Source: an uncultured Verrucomicrobiales bacterium (GTDB taxonomy: Bacteria; Verrucomicrobiota; Verrucomicrobiia; Verrucomicrobiales; Akkermansiaceae). From it: 16,956 bases of DNA. The position numbers and the translations under genes were made by a program. Shown here in pieces: positions 1 through 6,435 of the stretch. The stretch is from the NCBI GenBank assembly GCA_937969125.1, contig CALBVA010000023.1, positions 1-16,956 of the forward strand. The letters are read 5' to 3'. The notes beneath the pieces are model-generated. The model had not been told where the DNA came from. It made no database searches and was given only the letters and a program-made list of their open reading frames with translations. Numbering within the stretch: position 1 is the first letter of the stretch; every line of letters begins with the position of its first letter.

Positions 1-45
1 CCTCCGGTTCTGGTTCGCATCGAAGCCCTGAAGAGGCTGGCTTAA
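1..45 (+). CDS. Possible C-terminal end of an upstream gene (partial)
   Basis: Frame 1 of the plus strand reads PPVLVRIEALKRLA and then TAA at 43-45, so the tail of a gene entering from the left edge is possible. Fourteen codons are too few to recognise a family or to exclude chance. The other plus frames also reach stops quickly, so the frame choice is weak. Confidence 0.25.
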   Translation, partial: PPVLVRIEALKRLA

Positions 46-51
46 AAAGCC
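39..51. terminator. Small hairpin, possible terminator for pyruvate kinase
   Basis: GGCTT (39-43) pairs with AAGCC (47-51) around a three-base AAA loop. On the minus strand this hairpin lies about 40 bases beyond the pyruvate kinase stop codon. The stem is only five pairs and no clear U-tract follows on either strand, so the terminator reading is weak. Confidence 0.25.
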
Positions 52-91
52 TACTCCACCTCCAGGTAGCCCAAGATCAGGAAGCCATATT

Positions 92-1489
92 TCACGCGTG
101 CTCAACGAGAATGGAATCCACCGTGTGCCCCTGGTGCATGATATCAGACACGATGATCAAGGGTGTCCCTGCCTCGATGTCCCGCTGATGGCGGAGTAAA
201 TCGACCGCTGCCGACATCGTATCACGGGGGATATCCTCGAAGTTCACCTCAAAGGCCCGCACTCCACGCGATAGCGTCAAAGCCCGGCACACCTGATCCT
301 CCGGAGTGAAGGCAAAAATCGGTGAACGTGGACGCAACAACGCCGCCTGGTGCGCGGTCATCCCCGAACGGGTAAAGACGATCAGCAGTGCGCTCGGGAT
401 GGAATCAGCCAAACCCACCGCCGCATTAATGGTCTTCTGCTTTTCGGTTTTCAATGACGCTTCTTTCGCGAAACCCAGTGCTCCGGATCGCTCGATCCTC
501 CGTGCCACCCGATCCATCAACTCCACACAACGCACCGGATGTTTCCCTACCGTGGTCTCACCCGAGAGCATGATGGCGTCAGCTTCTTCATAGACCGCAT
601 TCGAAACATCCGTCACCTCCGCACGGGTCGGGGTGGGATTCTGAATCATCGATTCCAACATATGAGTCGCTACGATGACGCGGCGTCCCAGCTGGTGACA
701 GCGCTTCACGATCCGGCGCTGGATGATCGGTAACTCCTCCACATGAACCTCGATACCGAGATCCCCACGCGCCACCATGATGACGTCCGACTCGCGGATA
801 ATGTCATCGAGGTGCTTCATCGCCTCCTGATCCTCAAGCTTTGAAACGATCTGCGCATCCCCTCCGGCAGCGTGTAAAGCCGCCCGCAACTCACGAACGT
901 GACCAGCATCCCGCACAAAAGATCCTGCGATGTAATCGGCCTCACACTCGGCGGCCACCTTGAGATCTGCGTGATCCTTCTCGGTCAGAGCCGGGAGGTT
1001 CAACCGGGTTCCGGGAAGATTGATATGGCGACGAGAGCCCATTGAACCCGAGGTCAGCACCTCACAAATCATCCGGTCATGAGCGAGACGGTGCACCTTC
1101 ATCAGGAGCTCGCCATTGTCCACGATGAGATTATTTCCCTCCGAGACGTCGTTCATCAAACCGCCATAATTGACCGTCGTCGACTTCTCGACACTCGCAT
1201 CCGTTCCCTCTTTGCGGAACTCCACTTGGTCTCCAACACTCAATAAAATCTTCTCATCAACATCACCGGTGCGGATTGACGGTCCCTGTAGATCAAAGAG
1301 CACACCCACCGTACGACCGACCTCTTTCGAGGCCTTCCGGATTTCCGGGACGATTTCCCGACACCAATCATGTCTCGCATGGCTCATATTTAGACGGAAA
1401 ACATCGGCTCCAGCCTTGATCATCTTCCTCAGCATCTCGGGGGATTCTGTCGCTGGTCCCAGCGTACAAATAATCCGCGTTTTCCTCAT
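92..1489 (-). CDS. pyk: Pyruvate kinase
   Basis: Cytosolic glycolytic enzyme converting phosphoenolpyruvate and ADP to pyruvate and ATP. Family signatures appear in order: RKTRIICTLGPA at the N-terminus, RLNMSHA, DLQGPSIRTG, INLPGTRLNLPALTEKD, the SKLEDQEAM segment carrying the catalytic lysine (KIEN in most relatives), VARGDLGIEV, and ATHMLESMI followed by DAIMLSGETTVGKHP. The C-terminal regulatory domain is present and the length of 465 residues is normal. I chose the ATG at 1489 because MRKTRIICTLGPA matches the usual family start. An in-frame ATG at 1525 would add 12 atypical residues, and neither start has a good ribosome-binding site. It lies downstream of hisA on the same strand, so the two may be co-transcribed. 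The substitutions GPS for GPE, KLED for KIEN and ATHML for ATQML are mild. Confidence 0.95.
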   Translation of the reverse strand: MRKTRIICTLGPATESPEMLRKMIKAGADVFRLNMSHARHDWCREIVPEIRKASKEVGRTVGVLFDLQGPSIRTGDVDEKILLSVGDQVEFRKEGTDASVEKSTTVNYGGLMNDVSEGNNLIVDNGELLMKVHRLAHDRMICEVLTSGSMGSRRHINLPGTRLNLPALTEKDHADLKVAAECEADYIAGSFVRDAGHVRELRAALHAAGGDAQIVSKLEDQEAMKHLDDIIRESDVIMVARGDLGIEVHVEELPIIQRRIVKRCHQLGRRVIVATHMLESMIQNPTPTRAEVTDVSNAVYEEADAIMLSGETTVGKHPVRCVELMDRVARRIERSGALGFAKEASLKTEKQKTINAAVGLADSIPSALLIVFTRSGMTAHQAALLRPRSPIFAFTPEDQVCRALTLSRGVRAFEVNFEDIPRDTMSAAVDLLRHQRDIEAGTPLIIVSDIMHQGHTVDSILVEHA

Positions 1490-1586
1490 CGTTGGCACGG
1501 CAGCAACATGACAAGAGGCTGCCATGCCGACAAGCTATGTCTCACAGTCCTCCAGGGGCACCTACATTTGAGCGAGGTCGATTTTC

Positions 1587-2342
1587 TCAGCCATTCCACT
1601 TCAGCAACTCTTCATAAGTCACCCCGGAGCCTCCAAAAAGATCGAGAGCACTCCCCACCGTGGCATCAAGCCGACCGTTGCTGGCTTCATTAATGAGCTC
1701 CATGTCCTGGAGTCCGCGCACGCCCCCTGCATAAGTAATGGGGCAACCCGTCCACTGCCCGAGAAGATTGACAAGGGGCACATCAACTCCGGCGCACTGA
1801 CCTTCTACGTCGGCAGCATGGATGAGGAACTCGGCGCAGAATTGAGACAAGTAATCAATCGTTCCGAGGCTGATCTCCATCGAGGTGATGGTCTGCCATC
1901 GATTCATGGCGACCTTCCAGCCATCGCCAACCGCCCGGCAGCTGAGATCAATGATGATTTTCTCCGAACCGACCTCATCCACCAAGGCCTTGAGCCGGTC
2001 TTCAAGGAACTCCCCTGCCCTATCGAAGAGCCAGGAAGTGACGATGACCTCGCTGGCACCTGCCTCGATCCAGGAGGCCGCGTTTTCCAGAGTGATCCCG
2101 CCTCCGATCTGCAGGCCGCCGGGGTAAGCATCGAGGGCTTCGCGCGCGGCTTCGAAATTTCCAGGTCCTAACTGAATAACGTGGCCGCCAGTCAAGCGAT
2201 CAGCAGCGAACTTCTGCGCATACCAGGCAGGTGATTTTTCAGAGACGAAGTTCTCAATCGCACCCTCGTCATTGAGCGTCCCCCCCACGATCTGCTTCAC
2301 CTTTCCCTCATGGAGATCGATGCACGGGCGAAACTTCGTCAT
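1587..2342 (-). CDS. hisA: HisA, ProFAR isomerase of eukaryotic (HIS6-like) type
   Basis: Histidine biosynthesis: isomerises ProFAR to PRFAR, a cytosolic TIM-barrel reaction. The sequence follows the plant and fungal form rather than the usual bacterial HisA: RPCIDLHEGKVKQIVGGTL near the start, YPGGLQIGGGI, ASEVIVTSWLF, IIIDLSCR, RWQ, IHAADVEGQCAGVD, ITYAGGV and GRLDATVGSALDLFGG. The length is 251 residues. I prefer the ATG at 2342 over that at 2348 because GGAA lies at a better distance upstream. No other his gene is in the window. It ends in TGA about 100 bases before pyruvate kinase and is divergent from the formylglycine-generating enzyme. The isomerase call is strong; the eukaryote-like grouping rests on motifs I recall from plant and yeast enzymes. 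Confidence 0.93.
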   Translation of the reverse strand: MTKFRPCIDLHEGKVKQIVGGTLNDEGAIENFVSEKSPAWYAQKFAADRLTGGHVIQLGPGNFEAAREALDAYPGGLQIGGGITLENAASWIEAGASEVIVTSWLFDRAGEFLEDRLKALVDEVGSEKIIIDLSCRAVGDGWKVAMNRWQTITSMEISLGTIDYLSQFCAEFLIHAADVEGQCAGVDVPLVNLLGQWTGCPITYAGGVRGLQDMELINEASNGRLDATVGSALDLFGGSGVTYEELLKWNG

Positions 2343-2389
2343 GGCCATTTCCGTAATTACGAAGTCTCTTACAGGAAACCAAGTGCTAC
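2343..2389. promoter_or_regulatory. Divergent intergenic region hisA / FGE
   Basis: These 47 bases separate the starts of two divergent genes and must carry both promoters or parts of them. I could not pick convincing -35 and -10 boxes. AGGAAA at about 2373 lies rather far from the ATG at 2390 to be a good ribosome-binding site. Confidence 0.35.
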
Positions 2390-3460
2390 ATGATCCGCCT
2401 CCTCCTTTTATCGCTCTTCCCCGGCCTCCTCGCAGCTACACCGGAGGGCATGATCTTAATCAAAGGGGCAACCTACCAGCGCGGGACACCGAAGATGGAG
2501 GAATTGCCCCCGAATCCAGAAGAGCAACCGGTGCATAAAGTCACCGTAAACGGTTTTTATCTCGATGTGCATGAGGTGACGAATCGGCAGTTTCGTAAGT
2601 TTGTGGATGCCACGAATTACCAGACCCAGGCCGAACGCGGGTGGAAGAAAAATGACTTTCCGATGGCTCCGCCCGAGACCCTGAAACCTGGTGCTCTCAT
2701 TTTCTCCAGCCCGCCCGAAGAGGTGACGTTGCGGACCGCAAATGCGGAGTGGCAATGGTGGCAGTTTGTTCCAGGAGCCTCCTGGCAACACCCCCTCGGG
2801 CCAAAATCCGATCTCACGGGAAAGGAGGATCATCCGGTAGTCTGCGTCACCTGGGAAGACGCACAGGCTTACGCGAAGTGGGCTGGCAAGCGACTCCCCA
2901 CCGAAGCCGAGTGGGAACTCGCCGCACGGGGTGGTCTTGACCAAAAAACCTACACTTGGGGCAATGACACCAAGCCCGAAGGAAAGTGGCTGGCCAATAT
3001 TTTCACCGGCGAATTTCCGCACAATGACACTGCTGCGGATGGCTTCTCAAGCACGGCTCCAGTCAAATCCTTCCCTCCAAATGGCTTCGGACTTTATGAC
3101 ATGGCCGGTAATGTCTGGGAACACTGCTCGGATTTTTACCGCCCGGAATACTATGCCACCTTTTTAAAGAATCCTACCCCCAACCCATCCGGACCGGTCA
3201 CAGGAGTGAGCCAACCGGTGATGAACTGGTTCCTCGCCCGGGGCAGCTATCCGGATCCGACGAAGATCCCAAAACAGCACCCGCTGACACTCCTGCACGT
3301 GACCCGTGGTGGATCATTTCTTTGTCATGAAAGCTACTGCCTCCGCTACCGCCCGGGTGCGCGACACTACTCGGAATCCCTCGCCCCGGCGAATCACACC
3401 GGTTTCCGCTGCGCGAAGTCATTGGACAATACCACCAAGCCTGCTGAAAAACCGGAGTAA
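2390..3460 (+). CDS. Secreted formylglycine-generating enzyme (SUMF1-type)
   Basis: Predicted to oxidise a cysteine or serine of type I sulfatases to C-alpha-formylglycine, the catalytic residue of those enzymes. Residues 1-15 form a signal peptide (MIRLLLLSLFPGLLA). The FGE-sulfatase domain follows: MILIKGATYQRGT, FYLDVHEVTNRQF, a HPVVCVTWEDAQAYAKWAGKRLPTE-type block, AEWELAARGG, YTWGN, FGLYDMAGNVWEHCSD, and the C-terminal TRGGSFLCHESYC with GFRCA. Cys312 and Cys317 have the same five-residue spacing as the two active-site cysteines of human SUMF1 (336 and 341), so this is likely a true copper-dependent FGE and not one of the many catalytically different relatives. The length of 356 residues fits a full domain plus signal peptide. 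A hairpin follows at 3465-3486. No sulfatase gene is in the window, so its clients must be encoded elsewhere. Confidence 0.92.
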   Translation: MIRLLLLSLFPGLLAATPEGMILIKGATYQRGTPKMEELPPNPEEQPVHKVTVNGFYLDVHEVTNRQFRKFVDATNYQTQAERGWKKNDFPMAPPETLKPGALIFSSPPEEVTLRTANAEWQWWQFVPGASWQHPLGPKSDLTGKEDHPVVCVTWEDAQAYAKWAGKRLPTEAEWELAARGGLDQKTYTWGNDTKPEGKWLANIFTGEFPHNDTAADGFSSTAPVKSFPPNGFGLYDMAGNVWEHCSDFYRPEYYATFLKNPTPNPSGPVTGVSQPVMNWFLARGSYPDPTKIPKQHPLTLLHVTRGGSFLCHESYCLRYRPGARHYSESLAPANHTGFRCAKSLDNTTKPAEKPE

Positions 3461-3464
3461 TCCA

Positions 3465-3497
3465 AATCGAAGATCCCGTCTTGATTGAAATATTTTT
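3465..3497 (+). terminator. Candidate intrinsic terminator after the FGE gene
   Basis: AATC (3465-3468) and AAGA (3470-3473) pair with TCTT (3479-3482) and GATT (3483-3486), with one bulged G and a TCCCG loop. The T-rich stretch GAAATATTTTT follows immediately. The stem is AT-rich, so strength is uncertain. If it is real, the next gene must start downstream of the TTG at 3485. Confidence 0.4.
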
Positions 3498-3511
3498 CGA
3501 GCGATGATGAA

Positions 3512-3901
3512 GTGGTGATACGTCGAGTGTCAGCGTCAGCCTTCCTGCTGATCATGACTGCCCTGATGCTGCTCCAGCATCCGGGCCTGGGGTTCTGCGC
3601 TTGTCGTGGCGATCTGTATCTTTCGCAGTGTGAATGCTCCACTCAAGTGACGGAGTGCTGTGGATGTCAGGGTGACACCGAACCTTGCGAAGACTGCGCG
3701 AAGCCCATCACCATCTCGGTCGAGAATCATATCTGGTCCGGGCTCGATGTGCCGGAGCATGAGGAAGAATCCTCCACTACCTCGGCTCCCACTCCGCCTT
3801 CTTCCTGGTCTTGGGCTTCCCTCTCGCTTCCCACCTTCTGGCGTGAGCCGCCACCTCCGGAGTTACCGGTCTTCATTCGTTTTGCCGTGATGCGGCTTTG
3901 A
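3512..3901 (+). CDS. Small exported cysteine-rich protein of unknown function
   Basis: I do not recognise a named family. From the GTG at 3512 (a second GTG is at 3515) the product is about 129 residues. It begins with a basic n-region (IRR) and a hydrophobic segment SAFLLIMTALMLL, a likely signal peptide ending near GLGFCA. A compact block then holds nine cysteines within about 38 residues: FCACRG, QCECS, ECCGCQG, PCEDC. Cysteines in pairs two to three residues apart suggest metal binding or thiol-disulfide chemistry outside the cytoplasm. An acidic patch (PEHEEESS), a Ser/Thr/Pro/Trp-rich linker and a short C-terminus follow. A TTG at 3485 would add nine residues but lies inside a possible terminator. 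It is 106 bases upstream of the candidate selenoprotein at 4008, which suggests a shared redox or metal role; that link is inference. Confidence 0.65.
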   Translation: MVIRRVSASAFLLIMTALMLLQHPGLGFCACRGDLYLSQCECSTQVTECCGCQGDTEPCEDCAKPITISVENHIWSGLDVPEHEEESSTTSAPTPPSSWSWASLSLPTFWREPPPPELPVFIRFAVMRL

Positions 3902-3909
3902 TCCCGCTC

Positions 3910-3927
3910 GCCCGAAGTCTTTCGGGC
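3910..3927 (+). terminator. Strong hairpin after the Cys-rich gene, possible terminator or attenuator
   Basis: GCCCGAA (3910-3916) pairs perfectly with TTCGGGC (3921-3927) around a GTCT loop, nine bases after the stop codon. Only a short T run (CATTTTCC) follows some bases later, so termination may be partial. It could instead be part of the leader of the next gene. Confidence 0.45.
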
Positions 3928-3943
3928 CTGAGCATTTTCCCGT

Positions 3944-3970
3944 GCCGATCTGCTTTTCAGCGGAATCGGC
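3944..3970 (+). promoter_or_regulatory. Leader hairpin upstream of the beta-barrel gene
   Basis: GCCGAT (3944-3949) pairs with ATCGGC (3965-3970). Inside, CTGC (3950-3953) pairs with GCGG (3960-3963) around TTTTCA, leaving one bulged A. It ends 37 bases before the ATG at 4008 and has no U-tract after it, so an RNA regulatory or stability role is as likely as termination. I do not recognise a known riboswitch class. Confidence 0.35.
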
Positions 3971-4007
3971 TCTCATTGATCAAACCAACCATCACTTTAG
4001 CAAAACC

Positions 4008-4895
4008 ATGAAAATTCAAATTACGACCGCCCTCTTTTCAGCCCTCCTTCTCCACCAGGCCTTCGGGTGAGACGGATGAAAGCTGACCACTCCGCCAGTT
4101 GGCGGATTACAGAATGACACCTCCTCGAATTTCGGCCTCTCCTTCGACTACACCTTAAGGATCTCCGATGACCTCTACAAAGCAGACCAACAAGTCTCAA
4201 ATCCCAACGAAGTTAAGACGATCTTCCACCGCTACTCGATCGGGGCTGCCTACCGGATCTCAGATCAGTTCGTTTTCTCGGCCAATGTCCCCTTTCTCGA
4301 TGGAACTTTCGAAGAACGAGGTGTTGCCAAGGAAACCATCACCGGACTTGGCGACCTTTCGCTGATCGGAAGCTGGCGACCCGCCGCAGTGCAGGGACTC
4401 AGCCTGAAACTGGGAGTCATTGCCCCGACAGGAGAGGATCGTAATCAGCCATTGATCGGCATCGCCGCACCCTCAGTCTTCCAGCTCGGAACCGGAGCCT
4501 GGCAGGTCCTACTCGGCGCCGGCTATACGACGAAGTCCGGCGACTGGACCTTCTCGAGCCAGATTAATGTCAGCCTTCCGCTCGAAACCAGCAGCCAGGG
4601 ATTCAAGCCCGCCGAAAGCTACTTCCTCAGCCTCGGTGCAGGAAGAGCGATCAATGACTCCCTAAGCTTTCGTCTTGCCGTTCAGGGAAGTTACACCACG
4701 AAGGATAGCTACCAAGGCTTCATCCTTGCAAACACCGGAGCAACCACCATCTCGGTCAGGCCCTCGCTCATCTGGCAGATTCGCGATAACTTCTCCATGT
4801 CGGGCTCGGTCAATATCCCGGTCTATCGAGACATCAATGAAACCGGCATCGCCGCTGGACCGACCTTCTCGGTAGGCTTCAGCAAGAGCTTCTAA
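4008..4895 (+). CDS. Outer-membrane beta-barrel-like protein, candidate selenoprotein with two in-frame UGA codons (U-x-x-U)
   Basis: From the ATG at 4008 one frame runs to TAA at 4893, interrupted only by TGA at 4068-4070 and 4077-4079. Residues 1-20 are a signal peptide (MKIQITTALFSALLLHQ, then AFG as the cleavage site). Decoded with selenocysteine, the mature protein begins U21-D-G-U24-KLTTPPVGG, a U-x-x-U redox-like motif. The rest has no further stop and reads as alternating beta strands of an outer-membrane barrel (GLSFDYTL, YSIGAAYRIS, VFSANVPFLDG, LSLIGSWRP, LSLKLGVIAPTGE, WQVLLGAGYT, FSVGFSKSF at the C-terminus ending in Phe). No ATG, GTG or TTG occurs in this frame between 4080 and 4388. 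The coding-like sequence there therefore cannot be started internally by usual codons, and the next possible start (GTG 4389) would cut off over a third of the barrel. The total is 295 residues. There is no clear Shine-Dalgarno. The main alternative is a pseudogene or sequencing error. Barrel function (channel, transporter or sensor) is unknown. Confidence 0.72.
4083..4112 (+). promoter_or_regulatory. Candidate bacterial SECIS element
   Basis: TCCGCC (4091-4096) pairs perfectly with GGCGGA (4101-4106) around an AGTT loop. A short lower helix can form between CTG (4083-4085) and CAG (4110-4112) across an internal loop. Eleven bases separate the second TGA (4077-4079) from the upper stem, the same spacing as in the E. 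coli fdhF element. The loop carries GU, as SelB-bound loops do. From the first TGA (4068-4070) the loop is 26 bases away, from the second 17; both are within the range I recall for bacterial SECIS elements. I see no bulged U like that of fdhF. Sequence constraint from the encoded PPVGG could produce the palindrome by chance. Confidence 0.6.
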
Positions 4896-4947
4896 TGTGA
4901 ATTCCTCTAAATTCGGTTAATCAAAGAATTCGTAATTTTGTCAAAAC

Positions 4948-5739
4948 TCACCTCCTCTGCGCTTCCGCGGTCGGCATGAACTCACGGAGTTTCTGAATCC
5001 GAGTCGCACTGACCGGATGGGTGCTGAGAAATTCGGGAGTGGAGGTCTTTGCTTGTGCGCCCATACGCTGCCAGAGAGTGACGGCCTCATTGGGATCGTA
5101 TCCGGCGCGCGCCATAAAGAGGGTGCCAATCCGGTCCGCTTCCAGTTCCTGCGTGCGTGAGAAGGTGAGGCCGAAGGCGATCTGTCCTCCGGTCTGGGCA
5201 ATGCGGCCGAGGGATTCGCCATTTTGCGATCCCCCGAGAAGCGCACCCAAAACGGCAGCTCCGGTCTGAATGACCTGGTTATTACGAATGCGGGCCTGGG
5301 CGTGATTGGAAGTGACGTGCGCCATCTCGTGAGCGAGTACGGCGGCAAGTTGGCCATCGGTTGACGCGACCCTGAGAAGGCCGGTATTGACCCCTACTTT
5401 GCCACCGGGCAGGGCGAAGGCATTAGCTGACTTATCCTCGAAAACCTCGAACTCCCAGTTCGCGCCGGGAAGATTGATGACGGGGCGCAGCTTATTGGCG
5501 ACGCGGAAGACTCGATTACGCGCCGCGCTGTTTCGGGAGACGGGCGTCTTTGCCTTATATTGTGCAAAGGCCTGCTCACCCTGGATGATGAGGCTGGAGG
5601 AGGCCGGGCGGACCTGGACCTGGCCGGAGTTCGCATCATAGGCGGCAGGTGCGGCACAGCCGATGGCGACGACGACAGCAAGAGGCATCAAGAGGGTCGC
5701 CCTCTTCACCGTGATGGTTTTTTTCAGAAATGACTTCAT
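4948..5739 (-). CDS. M48-family metalloprotease lipoprotein (BepA/LoiP-like)
   Basis: Predicted zinc endopeptidase of envelope quality control, anchored as a lipoprotein. The ATG at 5739 gives MKSFLKK, a hydrophobic segment, and a lipobox-like AIGC with Cys28. An upstream in-frame ATG at 5796 would place the signal sequence too far inside. CCGGAACG lies just before the 5739 start. The peptidase core has HEMAH at 137-141 (zinc ligands His137 and His141, catalytic Glu138) and ELEAD at 198-202 with the third ligand Glu198. The length of 263 residues covers only the peptidase domain, without the TPR repeats of BepA, so it is nearer LoiP-type proteins. It converges on the beta-barrel gene with 52 bases between, and diverges from pgsA. 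Substrates are unknown; outer-membrane proteins are the usual targets of this group. Confidence 0.9.
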   Translation of the reverse strand: MKSFLKKTITVKRATLLMPLAVVVAIGCAAPAAYDANSGQVQVRPASSSLIIQGEQAFAQYKAKTPVSRNSAARNRVFRVANKLRPVINLPGANWEFEVFEDKSANAFALPGGKVGVNTGLLRVASTDGQLAAVLAHEMAHVTSNHAQARIRNNQVIQTGAAVLGALLGGSQNGESLGRIAQTGGQIAFGLTFSRTQELEADRIGTLFMARAGYDPNEAVTLWQRMGAQAKTSTPEFLSTHPVSATRIQKLREFMPTAEAQRR

Positions 5740-5840
5740 CGTTCCGGATGTTGTCAAGGTGGGGAGGATTGTCAAATTCCAGCATTCCGGGAGCAAAAGA
5801 TTGTCCTCCCCTGCCCTGCGGGACAGACTGCTCCCAGTTC
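5740..5840. promoter_or_regulatory. Divergent promoter region, M48 protease / pgsA
   Basis: The 101 bases between the chosen starts hold TTGTCAA twice, at 5751-5757 and 5769-5775, exactly 18 bases apart. On the minus strand these read TTGACAA, like a -35 box or a repeated operator half-site. I see no matching good -10 box. GGGAG (5790-5794) and a following CTCCC could form a small hairpin in the pgsA leader. Confidence 0.3.
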
Positions 5841-6422
5841 GTGAATCTTCCCAATTCTATCACCTTCGCTCGACTGATCCTAACGGTTATCTTCGTCATC
5901 GCGGCAAGCTGGGGAACGACGATCGGCCTGGTAGTGGCCCTCATTGCCTTCGTAGTGGCGACGATCTCCGATTGGCTGGATGGATATTTGGCACGGAAGA
6001 TGAACCTCGTCACCGCGTTGGGAAAACTTATGGACCCCTTGGCAGACAAGATCCTGGTGGCCTCGGCTTTCGTCTTTTTCACAAGTGAAGATCTCTGCCC
6101 GGTCTGGGTCACAGCGGTGATCATTGGTCGGGAATTCTTGGTGACCGGTCTGCGACAAATCGCGGTGGAAAAGGGCGAAGTGATCCCAGCGGACCAGCTC
6201 GGCAAGTGGAAGACGACCTTTCAGCTGACCTTCGGAATCACCTGCCTGATTTGGCTCATCCTTTCGCGCCATCCGCAGGAGACCGGGATTGGTCAATTTC
6301 TCCTCAATCTTTCGAGTCCCGGCAACTGGCTCTTTCCGGTCACCCTCTGGGCATCCTTCGGGCTCACTCTCCTGTCCGGCCTGAACTACATACGCCGGAG
6401 CTGGCGCATGTTACTGGATTAA
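5841..6422 (+). CDS. pgsA: CDP-diacylglycerol-glycerol-3-phosphate 3-phosphatidyltransferase
   Basis: Inner-membrane enzyme making phosphatidylglycerophosphate, the precursor of phosphatidylglycerol and cardiolipin. The GTG at 5841 gives VNLPNSITFARL, the standard family N-terminus, and a usual length of 193 residues. An ATG at 5730 would add 37 unusual residues and overlap the divergent protease gene. The CDP-alcohol phosphotransferase signature spans residues 44-69: DWLDGYLAR, then Gly61, Asp65 and Asp69. Several hydrophobic helices surround it (for example LVVALIAFVVATI, and FPVTLWASFGLTLL near the end). It stops with TAA 13 bases before nagA, so the two are probably one transcript. Confidence 0.93.
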   Translation: MNLPNSITFARLILTVIFVIAASWGTTIGLVVALIAFVVATISDWLDGYLARKMNLVTALGKLMDPLADKILVASAFVFFTSEDLCPVWVTAVIIGREFLVTGLRQIAVEKGEVIPADQLGKWKTTFQLTFGITCLIWLILSRHPQETGIGQFLLNLSSPGNWLFPVTLWASFGLTLLSGLNYIRRSWRMLLD

Positions 6423-6435
6423 AAATTCCCCCGTC

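Noticed and set aside
4008..4079. Calling the 4008 gene a simple pseudogene
   Set aside because: Both interruptions are TGA, they sit three codons apart at the cleavage site, no other stop or frameshift occurs in 295 codons, and a SECIS-like stem follows. It remains the main alternative.
4389..4895. Annotating the barrel as a 168-residue gene starting at GTG 4389
   Set aside because: The same frame upstream to 4080 encodes continuous barrel-like strands and joins a signal peptide at 4008; a start at 4389 would drop the export signal and over a third of the barrel.
4896..4947. GAATTC...GAATTC pair as a terminator between the convergent barrel and protease genes
   Set aside because: The loop would be more than 20 bases and no GC-rich stem forms, so I did not call it.
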